Counted from the first letter of the stretch, positions 1 to 5,973 are shown. The stretch: 9,443 bases of DNA from an uncultured Lachnospiraceae bacterium (GCA_910587305.1 CAJUKV010000084.1:1-9443), one strand, 5' to 3'. Numbers and translations: made by a program. The notes: generated by a model from the letters alone, not told the origin.

Positions 1-85
1 CCGTTTTTCGGAACACGAAAAACTACATCATACTCAACAGGCTAAAGCCTATAATCAAACGCTGCCACGCTTCGCGAGACAGCTT

Positions 86-126
86 ATTAATAAAAAGGCT
101 GCCTTACCTCCTTTGGTAAAGCAGCC
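86..126 (-). terminator. Intrinsic terminator after the GGDEF gene
   Basis: On the minus strand a 12-bp stem (GGCTGCTTTACC paired with GGTAAGGCAGCC, one mismatch, 6-nt loop) is followed directly by TTTTTATTAA. This is the standard Rho-independent form. It lies about 80 nt beyond the stop codon of the GGDEF gene and ends that transcription unit. No gene is visible between it and the window edge at position 1. That stretch holds only small hairpins, such as GTTTTTCG/CGAAAAAC at 3-23. Confidence 0.85.
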
Positions 127-146
127 TGTAAAGCTGTTTCTTCTAA

Positions 147-206
147 GTGTGAAGCTTTAAAATTTCTAGTTCGCGTCTTTTGCGGGCTTAAAAATTTTCT
201 TCACAC
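147..206 (-). repeat. Palindromic repeat family B, copy 1
   Basis: A 60-bp inverted repeat bounded by GTGTGAAG (147-154) and CTTCACAC (199-206), with further internal pairing (AAAATTT/AAAATTTT and a GC-rich inner stem around 169-187). Its last base overlaps the TAG stop codon of the GGDEF gene. On the minus strand it begins GTGTGAAGAAAA, carries a central AAAAGACGC and ends TTTTAAAGCTTCACAC. The copy at 9316-9393 has the same ends and a matching centre, so this is a dispersed family and not a chance hairpin. It may also help terminate transcription. Confidence 0.7.
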
Positions 207-1138
207 TATTTCCGTATTGCTTTTTCAAGACGCTCCCTGTACCCGGGTGCATTTTTTACTTCAAACTTATTGTTGAACATCTCGTATTCCGCATCAGAAA
301 GACGATCTTCCAAAGTTTCTTCTATATTGGTTTTGTACACAACACCTACCGCCACGGAAGGAGCCAGTTCTTCGTCATTAAATGTATTACATCTTTCCTG
401 TACTTTAGCGGCAAATTCTTCCGCCTCGCCGTCTTCTGCAATGGGAATCAATACGCCGAACACATCGCCGTCTGTCCTTCCTATTATATAATCAGGCTTT
501 GATGTCTCTTTCAGAATATCAGCCACAATTTTGATCAGACGGTCGCTTCCATCATCTCCAAAGTGATCATTTGCATACTTCCAGTCGTTAATGTTCACAT
601 CCACAACTCCCACAGGTATCACTTCCGACCTGTCGATTAACTTCATTTTTTCTTCAAAATAAATCTTATTATAAACGCCGGTGAGTACGTCTTCTTTTTC
701 ATTTTGAGAAATCTTATGCCTTTTATCCTCGAGTTCTTTTTCCAGTTCTTCCAGATAAATGCTGTCCTCCCGGCGCAGATACACTTCTTCTCCAAGCTTC
801 TCTAACAGCGCCATAGTACTGTCCATCATCTCGTCAATTAACTGTTTATCCTTATTCTCGCTAAGTTCCCTTATGTAAAGATGGCCAATGGTATGATTTC
901 TAATCCGCAGCTTTCTGCCCGGCTCCGCAACCACGTCCGGATGATATCCAAGAAAACCATCCCCAATCGCCATCTCCTTTTCTCCATGCCTGTCCGTTAA
1001 AAGGACATTAATTTCCAGCATTTTTGACAAATTGTAAAAGTACTTTTTGACAATCTCCATATTATAAAGATTGGATAAAGAATAATTCCTGATATTCTCT
1101 TTGATTCTCTTTTCATAAGGTATTGAATCGTAACCCAT
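206..1138 (-). CDS. Degenerate GGDEF-domain protein with N-terminal sensory-like region
   Basis: A 310-residue soluble protein with no membrane segment. Residues about 20-110 form an unassigned region that looks like a small sensory fold (PocR or GAF-like is a guess). Residues about 125-148 are a charged, coiled-coil-like linker. Residues about 149-305 are a GGDEF-type domain, beginning DVLTGVYNK. The signature is altered: RTDGDVF (221-227) replaces the usual RxGGDEF, so the first Gly is Asp and the metal-binding Glu is Val. The upstream Asp180 and the Asn190-Asp191 region are kept, and no RxxD inhibitory site is seen. Diguanylate cyclase activity is therefore unlikely; a ligand-binding or regulatory role is inferred. 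The start was placed at the ATG at 1138 because GGGGGA lies just upstream and the same leader precedes another gene's ATG. A longer TTG reading to 1258 would simply translate that leader. Confidence 0.85.
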   Translation of the reverse strand: MGYDSIPYEKRIKENIRNYSLSNLYNMEIVKKYFYNLSKMLEINVLLTDRHGEKEMAIGDGFLGYHPDVVAEPGRKLRIRNHTIGHLYIRELSENKDKQLIDEMMDSTMALLEKLGEEVYLRREDSIYLEELEKELEDKRHKISQNEKEDVLTGVYNKIYFEEKMKLIDRSEVIPVGVVDVNINDWKYANDHFGDDGSDRLIKIVADILKETSKPDYIIGRTDGDVFGVLIPIAEDGEAEEFAAKVQERCNTFNDEELAPSVAVGVVYKTNIEETLEDRLSDAEYEMFNNKFEVKNAPGYRERLEKAIRK

Positions 1139-1193
1139 ATTAATCCCCCATTCTTGCCCGCAGCCCCCAAATCCGGGCGTCAAGCACAAATTT
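1139..1193 (-). promoter_or_regulatory. Leader repeat family C, copy 1 (5' UTR of GGDEF gene)
   Basis: A 55-nt segment reading AAATTTGTGCTTGACGCCC, then a G-rich stretch, then GGCAAGAATGGGGGATTAAT, ending exactly at the ATG. It contains the ribosome binding site GGGGGA. Possible pairings are GCCC with the downstream GGGC, and CTT..GCCC with GGGCAAG. About 87% of it is shared with the leader at 9259-9312 in front of an unrelated permease gene. The likely transcription start falls near its 5' end, so the element may be the whole untranslated leader. Confidence 0.7.
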
Positions 1194-1218
1194 AATGAAA
1201 AAATATTTGTCTTTTCAA
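1190..1218 (-). promoter_or_regulatory. Putative sigma-A promoter of the GGDEF gene
   Basis: On the minus strand TTGAAA (1213-1218) and TTAAAT (1190-1195) are 17 nt apart. This is a good match to a vegetative promoter and predicts a transcript start near 1183, about 45 nt before the ATG at 1138. It supports independent transcription of the GGDEF gene and argues against the upstream TTG start. Confidence 0.5.
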
Positions 1219-1302
1219 TTTGGTTCGCCATACTTGCCGATACCTTTGCATCCGGCAAGCATCCTCTTTTCTGATATCAGTATACCTTTTCCCTTCGTCT
1301 TT

Positions 1303-1337
1303 ATCAAGCATTTATTCTAAAAGCATAAATGCTTGAT
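1303..1337 (-). terminator. Perfect 13-bp inverted repeat, likely weak terminator
   Basis: ATCAAGCATTTAT (1303-1315) and its exact complement (1325-1337) enclose a 9-nt loop. It begins two bases beyond the TAA of the 1340-2044 gene and lies before the promoter of the GGDEF gene, the right place for a terminator separating the two units. No good U-tract follows on the minus strand, so terminator function is uncertain. A protein-binding palindrome near the GGDEF promoter is the alternative. Confidence 0.5.
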
Positions 1338-1339
1338 GT

Positions 1340-2044
1340 TTATACTTTTTCCACAGCTTTGCTCTTATGGTAGGTCAAATTCTCATTAATCTGACAATAT
1401 TCTCCTGTCTTACTATAAGAATCCATCAAATGGCTTTCTGCAAGAGAGGCCGTAAGAATATCCGGCTTTCTTTGCCTTGTTCCCCTGGCCGGCCTTTCCA
1501 CCCCTTGCCTTCCCGAACCCTTCTTGCCTTTAAAATTCCCCTTAGGGTCAGTCAGCGCGCCAAAAGCATCCCCCCTGTTAAATCGTTTGAGGGCCGTACT
1601 TAAGCCTGTTTTCAGCCTTTCCCTGACGCTTTCCCATCTATTTACAATCCGATAAGCAATCCCCTGTCTGATTTGAGAAGACGCGGCGTCAATCCCTGCA
1701 TCTTTCGCTATTTCGTTTCCCGTAACAAGGCCTTTTTCCGCCGCGGCCATTGTTTTTTCTTCGTCTCCCATGGAATCCCAAATACCCTTAATGACGTCTA
1801 ATCCCTTTTTTAGTCCAAGCCCACCAGCCCTTTTTTTCATTCCACTCGCAGTTCCATTTATAAAAAGATTCTCCTGTTCTTCTTTTCCCGCTTCCCCCAA
1901 AGCTAATGTATCCTGTTTCATACCTGCCGCCGCGGTCTTACTTTTGGTATGCTCCTCCTCATGCAGGCATTTGGTAATATGATGCGTATGGGATTCCTGA
2001 TATCTTCTATCTGAAAACGTATTATAATTATTTTGTATTTCCAT
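1340..2044 (-). CDS. Conserved-looking hypothetical basic protein, 234 aa
   Basis: I cannot assign a function. The protein is soluble, with no signal peptide or membrane span. The N-terminus (1-70) is polar and rich in His, Lys and Glu (SHTHH near residue 20). The middle (about 75-160) looks helical, with KKGLDVIKGIWDSMGDEE and YRIVNRWESVRERLKTGL. It is followed by DAFGALTDPKGNF and a strongly basic, Gly-rich stretch (about 170-195). The C-terminal LMDSYSKTGEYCQINENLTY looks like a conserved tail motif. The start is firm: AAAGGAG sits 6 nt before the ATG. It follows the GH25 muramidase gene by 72 nt with no terminator between them, so co-transcription and an envelope-related role are plausible. 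The basic tract suggests binding to nucleic acid or anionic polymer; this is inference only. Confidence 0.75.
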   Translation of the reverse strand: MEIQNNYNTFSDRRYQESHTHHITKCLHEEEHTKSKTAAAGMKQDTLALGEAGKEEQENLFINGTASGMKKRAGGLGLKKGLDVIKGIWDSMGDEEKTMAAAEKGLVTGNEIAKDAGIDAASSQIRQGIAYRIVNRWESVRERLKTGLSTALKRFNRGDAFGALTDPKGNFKGKKGSGRQGVERPARGTRQRKPDILTASLAESHLMDSYSKTGEYCQINENLTYHKSKAVEKV

Positions 2045-2064
2045 GGAAATCTCCTTTCTCAGCC

Positions 2065-2108
2065 CCTACGCCGCCCTGCGGCACAAATATTACATGAACT
2101 ATTTCAGC
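2065..2108 (-). repeat. Leader repeat family A, copy in front of the 234-aa gene
   Basis: On the minus strand it reads TGAAATAGTTCATGTAATAT, then TTGTG, then the hairpin GCCGC-AGG-GCGGC (2070-2082). It occupies most of the short gap between the muramidase stop codon and the next ribosome binding site. It matches the copy at 9397-9443 at 32 of 37 aligned positions, in the same orientation to the downstream gene. Confidence 0.7.
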
Positions 2109-2116
2109 ATCTCTTT

Positions 2117-3991
2117 TTATTGTACCGCCGTCAAATAGCTGCTGACCGCATACACAACCTGTCCGTTATACTCTAACTGTGACCAGCCGTTATCTCCAAT
2201 TCCGACTCTGGTAAGTACTTCCCCATTATGGAGAAGCCCCACAATCGTATCCTCCCTGTCCGTGCCCGGTTCCGTTCTTAAATTCGTCTCTATTTTGGCG
2301 GTAACCTGCTCATTTACCTGCGTATAAACCGGCCCCTGAGGGGGCGCCTGCTGTCCGGTATCCTCCATATTCGTGGTAAGATAGTTGGTAACGGCATATA
2401 AAGTCTGCCCGTTGTAGTTTAGCCTTGACCACCCATTATGGCCAATCCCTGTTCTTGTGGCCGTATCTCCATGAACCAGCTTGCCCACAATCGTATCATC
2501 GCTTAAAGTACTTGGCTCCGAGCGAAGGTTTGTCTCCTGCTTTGCCGTCACCGTTTCGTTCACTTCCGTAAAAATGATTCCCACCTCCGGATTGGCCTGC
2601 ACAATCTCGGCGGGCGTATCGTCCTTTGCCTCCGCTTCCTTTGTATACCCAAAATAAGCAATATTTACATCCGTCTTTTTGGAAATTCCCGCCACTGTCC
2701 CCTGGCTGGTATACTGCCACATATCATGGACGCCCGTATAGCTTGACGCACCGGTCTTAGGATAAGGCTGTCCCGGATATTGGGCTACCCACATTTTATA
2801 CTTCCCCGCAAGGGTCTGCGTGTCCCAAAGAGCGCTGCCCTCAAGCTCCCCCTTGGACGCATAGAACATAGGCGTATAACCTGCTGCCGAAATTTCATCC
2901 AGAAAAGCGCACGCAAAACCTGTCCTTGCGGCGGCGTCAAGACCATGCTGCCTGCTGTCCGGGGACTGAAAATCCTCACAGTTAAAGGCCACCGGATAAG
3001 TGATCTTATATTTTGCAATCATAGAAAGAGTAAAAGCCGCTTCCTCCCTGGCCTCCTCATCCGTAACGGCGCTTGAAAAGAAATATGCCCCAAGCTTAAC
3101 CCCGGCCGCCTGTGCCTCCTGCATGTTATAACGGGCCGTAGGGTCTTCAAAAATCTCTCCCGTAGACTTGGCCCTGTAGCCCACACGAACCATGGCAAAC
3201 TCTACCCCGGACTCCTTCACCTTCCGCCAGTCAATGGTTCCCTGATACTTCGATACATCTATTCCCAAAGTAATGCCGTCGGTAAGACCGGACGCCTTAT
3301 CTTTGTCAATGTCCGATACCGTCACTTCCGCTCCGCTTCCCTCATTGCCAGCCCCGCCAAAGGTCTGTGGATCCTGTTCATCATCCAGCGCACCCACGGA
3401 AACCTCCGCCGCTTTTTCAGGGGACGGTGAAGGCTCTCCCTCCTTATCCTGCTCATTTGCATCCTCCTGTCCGGCATTTTGCCCTTCCAAATCCTCCCCT
3501 TCTTCTCCATCTTCTTTCCGGGAAGTTTCCCCGTAAGAAGCTTCCTCCCGGGAAATTTCCTCCTGGTCAAGTCCGTCCTGTTCCGGCTGACCCTCCGCCA
3601 AATCCATCTGCGCTTCCATGGCCTCCCGTTCCTTCCTGCTGCCCGTCAGGAAAACGGCAAGCACCACCCCCAGCACCAAAACAACCCCGGCACCCAAAAG
3701 GCACATAATCGTCACAAGTTTCTTATCCACGCCGCTGCCTCTATCCGTTTCCTCCCAGTCTATCTCAAAGTCATCCTCATCAAAATCTTCGTCCTCATCC
3801 CCGTAACCATCTTCCTCCTTATAATATTCCTCATCCTCCAGGTCTTCTTCCAATTCCATATCTTCATATGTATACGCTTCCTCCCCCGTCTCATTACCAT
3901 ATACATACTCTTCTTCCTCATCCAAATCCATCCCGTCCTCAAAAAAGGGCTCAATATAAGAGGATTTACTTTTCCTGTCTTTTTTCATCAT
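2117..3991 (-). CDS. Membrane-anchored GH25 muramidase with two C-terminal SH3b repeats
   Basis: A 624-residue type II membrane protein predicted to cut the glycan backbone of peptidoglycan outside the cell. Residues 1-88 are a very acidic cytoplasmic tail, 91-117 a single membrane segment and 118-237 an acidic Glu/Gln-rich linker. Residues 241-448 are the GH25 barrel: GIDVSKYQG with catalytic-position Asp245, then YPVAFNCED. Two SH3b cell-wall-binding repeats follow (about 474-540 and 556-622), each with TNLRxEP and GxNGWSxLxYNGQ. The family's usual Asp-x-Glu pair appears here as Asn337-Cys-Glu339, so activity may be altered. GGGGG lies 4 nt before the first of two adjacent ATGs (3991, 3988). 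The second has better spacing, and a TTG at 4015 is unlikely because it lies inside a leader hairpin. It is probably co-transcribed with the 234-residue gene. Confidence 0.9.
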   Translation of the reverse strand: MMKKDRKSKSSYIEPFFEDGMDLDEEEEYVYGNETGEEAYTYEDMELEEDLEDEEYYKEEDGYGDEDEDFDEDDFEIDWEETDRGSGVDKKLVTIMCLLGAGVVLVLGVVLAVFLTGSRKEREAMEAQMDLAEGQPEQDGLDQEEISREEASYGETSRKEDGEEGEDLEGQNAGQEDANEQDKEGEPSPSPEKAAEVSVGALDDEQDPQTFGGAGNEGSGAEVTVSDIDKDKASGLTDGITLGIDVSKYQGTIDWRKVKESGVEFAMVRVGYRAKSTGEIFEDPTARYNMQEAQAAGVKLGAYFFSSAVTDEEAREEAAFTLSMIAKYKITYPVAFNCEDFQSPDSRQHGLDAAARTGFACAFLDEISAAGYTPMFYASKGELEGSALWDTQTLAGKYKMWVAQYPGQPYPKTGASSYTGVHDMWQYTSQGTVAGISKKTDVNIAYFGYTKEAEAKDDTPAEIVQANPEVGIIFTEVNETVTAKQETNLRSEPSTLSDDTIVGKLVHGDTATRTGIGHNGWSRLNYNGQTLYAVTNYLTTNMEDTGQQAPPQGPVYTQVNEQVTAKIETNLRTEPGTDREDTIVGLLHNGEVLTRVGIGDNGWSQLEYNGQVVYAVSSYLTAVQ

Positions 3992-4005
3992 TATACCCCC
4001 GTATA

Positions 4006-4034
4006 CGATAGGCAAAACCTATTGCCATATATCG
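4006..4034 (-). promoter_or_regulatory. Hairpin directly upstream of the muramidase ribosome binding site
   Basis: CGATA-GGCAA (4006-4015) pairs with TTGCC (4022-4026) and TATCG (4030-4034), giving a 10-bp stem with a 3-nt bulge and a 6-nt loop. In the minus-strand transcript it ends about 5 nt before GGGGG. It could control translation or stabilise the mRNA. No known riboswitch class is recognised. Confidence 0.45.
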
Positions 4035-4135
4035 CAAACTATGCTAACGATACTACATCAATAAATAGCTTGGAAGTTTTCCCCCAAACTTTCTAAATTT
4101 CTCATCTGCCACTACCTGAATGCTCTGTTGCTTCC

Positions 4136-4141
4136 ATTATA
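4136..4141 (-). promoter_or_regulatory. Candidate -10 box for the muramidase gene
   Basis: A perfect TATAAT on the minus strand lies about 145 nt upstream of the muramidase start in AT-rich DNA. No convincing -35 hexamer stands 16-18 nt before it, so this is only a candidate. The rest of 4035-4197 shows no gene. Confidence 0.25.
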
Positions 4142-4197
4142 AACTAAACGAGATACAATTACTATATACAAAATTTTAACTTCCATTTCACCAAGTA

Positions 4198-4290
4198 GCC
4201 TAATAGTTACTATCCACGGCCAATGTCATTAAGTTAACGGCTGCGGACGCTAAACTTAATGACATTGGCCTTGAATAGTAACGCCTAATA
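4198..4290. mobile_element. 77-bp MITE-like element with 8-bp target duplication
   Basis: The element spans 4206-4282. Its 30-bp terminal inverted repeats (4206-4235 and 4253-4282) match at 28 of 30 positions, begin GTTACTAT and share GGCCAATGTCATTAAGTT. Only 17 bp lie between them. It is flanked by perfect 8-bp direct repeats GCCTAATA at 4198-4205 and 4283-4290, the mark of transposition. It has no coding capacity and would need a transposase in trans. An 8-bp duplication fits several IS families (for example IS66, ISL3, IS1595 or IS256); I cannot say which from these ends alone. Confidence 0.85.
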
Positions 4291-4369
4291 CAGCATTTCT
4301 TAAATAACTGTGAATACAGCACTTGCTATTTGCGCCATTAGCGCGTTTTCGTCAGAGGACAATGCTGTA
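4289..4369. repeat. Inverted repeat beside the MITE-like element
   Basis: TACAGCATT (4289-4297) and AATGCTGTA (4361-4369) are perfect 9-bp inverted arms, with another TACAGCA at 4315-4321. Inside is a small hairpin GCGC-CATTA-GCGC (4332-4344) followed by GTTTTCG. The left arm overlaps the right target duplication of the MITE-like element, so that element appears to have inserted at the edge of this structure. Function unknown. Confidence 0.4.
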
Positions 4370-4400
4370 CTAATTACTTTCACCGGCAGCCAGAAACGTA

Positions 4401-4537
4401 GCTCAGAGAGAATAGAAATTCAAAAAGGAGCCCTTATAAAAACGCCAGCGCTTGGTGAGGTTTTTTCGAACCTAGCGTCTGCTGCGTTTTTATAGAGCGA
4501 AAGCGCGGCGACGTTTGAATTTCTATTCTCTCTGAGC
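4401..4537. repeat. 137-bp nested palindrome, non-coding
   Basis: Perfect 24-bp outer inverted arms (4401-4424 and 4514-4537, beginning GCTCAGAGAGAATAG) enclose an 11-bp perfect inner pair (TATAAAAACGC 4435-4445, GCGTTTTTATA 4484-4494). Inside these are a CAGCGCT/AGCG(T)CTG stem and an AGGTT-TTTTCG-AACCT terminal hairpin. The right side carries an unpaired GAGCGAAAGCGCGGCGACG segment. It could be a second MITE, a transposon remnant or a structured RNA. No flanking target duplication was found, and short reading frames across it are artefacts of the repeat. Confidence 0.7.
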
Positions 4538-4606
4538 GGACGGATGTCCAACATATGAAAAATAACAATCTTAACACCATTTTAACGTTTTCCCCCCAAG
4601 AATGAA

Positions 4607-4635
4607 TTGCCCCATTTCCTCCAAAAATGTATAAT
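4607..4635 (+). promoter_or_regulatory. Probable sigma-A promoter of the kinase gene
   Basis: TTGCCC (4607-4612) and a perfect TATAAT (4630-4635) are exactly 17 nt apart. The predicted start near 4642 gives a leader of about 86 nt before the kinase ATG. The promoter lies just downstream of the palindrome cluster. Confidence 0.65.
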
Positions 4636-4645
4636 AAACACAGTC

Positions 4646-4686
4646 GTCCCGGCAGCCCCGTGCATTTACCGCATAGCCCCCGGGAC
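4646..4686 (+). promoter_or_regulatory. Leader hairpin of the kinase mRNA
   Basis: GTCCCGG (4646-4652) pairs perfectly with CCGGGAC (4680-4686), with a smaller TGC/GCA helix inside and AGCCCC repeated on both sides of it. The stem starts at about the fifth nucleotide of the predicted transcript and ends 25 nt before the ribosome binding site. It is too small for the known c-di-AMP riboswitch, and no known class is recognised. Confidence 0.35.
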
Positions 4687-4727
4687 ATAATAAAGAAGCG
4701 TCAAACCGCAGAAAGGAGAAGCTCGCC

Positions 4728-5834
4728 ATGCATTTTACTTTCCCTGTTCCATCTTCAAAGCGGGCGTCTGCCAATATATTAAAGGATACCCTGCTTACAA
4801 TCCTGATTCTGATAATAGCCACCGCCATTTCCTTCTGGTTTTTTCATACGGTCCCGGAAAATCCCGCCAACATTGCGCTGGTATACATCACCGCGCTGGT
4901 GCTCACCGCCCGCTTTACCAACGGCTACATTTACGGTATCGCCGCGTCCTTAGTCAGCGTGACGGGGATCAATTATCTTTTCACTTACCCCTATTTTCAG
5001 GTAAACTTCACCCTTACGGGCTATCCGGTAACCTTTTTGTTCACCTTGATTATCTCCCTTGTGGTCAGCACCATGACCACCCGGATCAAGGAGCAGGCGG
5101 ACGCATTAATAGAACGGGAAAAGCTTTTAATGGACGCGGAAAAAGAAAAGATGCGGGCCAATCTTCTGCGCTCCATCTCCCACGACCTGCGCACGCCCCT
5201 TACCGGTATCATCGGTAACAGCTCCACCTATATCGATAACTATGCCTCTCTTAATGAAAAGGAAAAACTAAGCCTTGTGAGCAACATCCGGGAGGACTCC
5301 AACTGGCTTTTGAATATGGTGGAAAATCTTTTATCCGTCACCAGAATCGACCAACATTCCATGAAGATTGCCACGTCCATGGAATCGGTGGAGGAGGTGG
5401 TATCGGAAGCCGTCCTTCGCTTTCACAAACGCTATCCGGACGCCAAAGTGCAGGTGCAGGTGCCCGACGATTTCCTGATGCTTCCAATGGACGCCATGCT
5501 GATCGAGCAGGTTATCATCAATCTGGTGGAAAATGCAACCATCCACTCCGGCAGCGTCCTCCCTGTGGAGCTGACGGTTACATGCAGCGATAAACAGGTG
5601 AATTTTTGCGTGAGAGATTACGGCAGAGGGATTCCGCCTAAGAAACTGGACACATTATTTGACGGCTCTTACTATGAACCGGAGAGCAGCTTTGACGGAC
5701 ATAAAGGCATGGGGATTGGGCTTTCCATTTGTAAAACCATTATTACCGCCCATAGCGGCACCATAACCGCCGCTAATTACGAAAAAGGCTGTCAATTTAC
5801 TTTTACCCTTCCAAAATGCGAAGATCAATTCTAA
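4728..5834 (+). CDS. KdpD-like DUF4118 sensor histidine kinase (short form)
   Basis: A 368-residue membrane kinase. Residues about 21-116 hold four membrane segments of the DUF4118 type, joined by a charged coiled coil (118-145) to a HisKA domain with the phosphoacceptor His152 in SISHDLRTPLTGI. The ATPase domain has an N box (EQVIINLVENA, 260-270), G1 (DYGRGIP, 297-303) and G2 (GMGIGLS, 327-333). It resembles the C-terminal half of KdpD but lacks the N-terminal KdpD and Usp domains that sense potassium and c-di-AMP in full-length proteins, so its signal is unknown. AAAGGAG lies about 9 nt before the ATG. It should phosphorylate the regulator encoded at 5974. No kdpFABC genes are in the window, so I give no kdpD symbol. 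Confidence 0.9.
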   Translation: MHFTFPVPSSKRASANILKDTLLTILILIIATAISFWFFHTVPENPANIALVYITALVLTARFTNGYIYGIAASLVSVTGINYLFTYPYFQVNFTLTGYPVTFLFTLIISLVVSTMTTRIKEQADALIEREKLLMDAEKEKMRANLLRSISHDLRTPLTGIIGNSSTYIDNYASLNEKEKLSLVSNIREDSNWLLNMVENLLSVTRIDQHSMKIATSMESVEEVVSEAVLRFHKRYPDAKVQVQVPDDFLMLPMDAMLIEQVIINLVENATIHSGSVLPVELTVTCSDKQVNFCVRDYGRGIPPKKLDTLFDGSYYEPESSFDGHKGMGIGLSICKTIITAHSGTITAANYEKGCQFTFTLPKCEDQF

Positions 5835-5886
5835 GTCGTCAGAAAACAAAACCTAAGAACTACTGAGGTTTGCAGACAAGCCATCT

Positions 5887-5922
5887 TCATACTCATTATT
5901 TGCGCCGCAAAGCGGCATGTCG
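5887..5922 (+). repeat. Leader repeat family A, copy between kinase and regulator
   Basis: ATTATTTGCGCCGCAAAGCGGCATGTCGG matches the complement of the copy near the right edge at 27 of 29 positions. The core hairpin is GCCGC-AAA-GCGGC (5904-5916). As with the other copies, it points toward the start codon of the next gene. Confidence 0.7.
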
Positions 5923-5938
5923 GTATTAACGTAATATT

Positions 5939-5953
5939 GCAGGCAAAGCTTGC
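5939..5953 (+). repeat. GCAGGC-AAA-GCTTGC hairpin before the regulator ribosome binding site
   Basis: A 6-bp stem (one G-U pair as RNA) with an AAA loop lies 7 nt upstream of AGGAGG (5961-5966). It has the same NNGC-AAA-GCNN architecture as the family A hairpin 23 nt upstream and the hairpin at 9326-9342, but a different stem sequence. Confidence 0.4.
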
Positions 5954-5973
5954 GACAGGCAGGAGGTATCACT

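Noticed and set aside
1139..1258. N-terminal extension of the GGDEF protein to a TTG at 1258
   Set aside because: It would translate the family C leader and the promoter. The same leader precedes another gene's ATG, so the shared peptide-like stretch is untranslated repeat.
3479..4096. 205-codon plus-strand frame opposite the muramidase N-terminus
   Set aside because: Its Phe/Ile/Leu-rich translation is the complement of the acidic Glu/Asp tract and does not look like a real protein.
4310..4495. Short frames across the palindrome region
   Set aside because: They run through inverted-repeat DNA without ribosome binding sites; the region is non-coding.
4198..4537. CRISPR array or tRNA in the repeat-rich spacer
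   Set aside because: There are no regularly spaced direct repeats and no cloverleaf; the repeats are inverted and of different families.
4646..4686. Riboswitch (c-di-AMP or c-di-GMP) before the kinase
   Set aside because: The leader is too short and lacks the known conserved cores; only a simple hairpin is supported.
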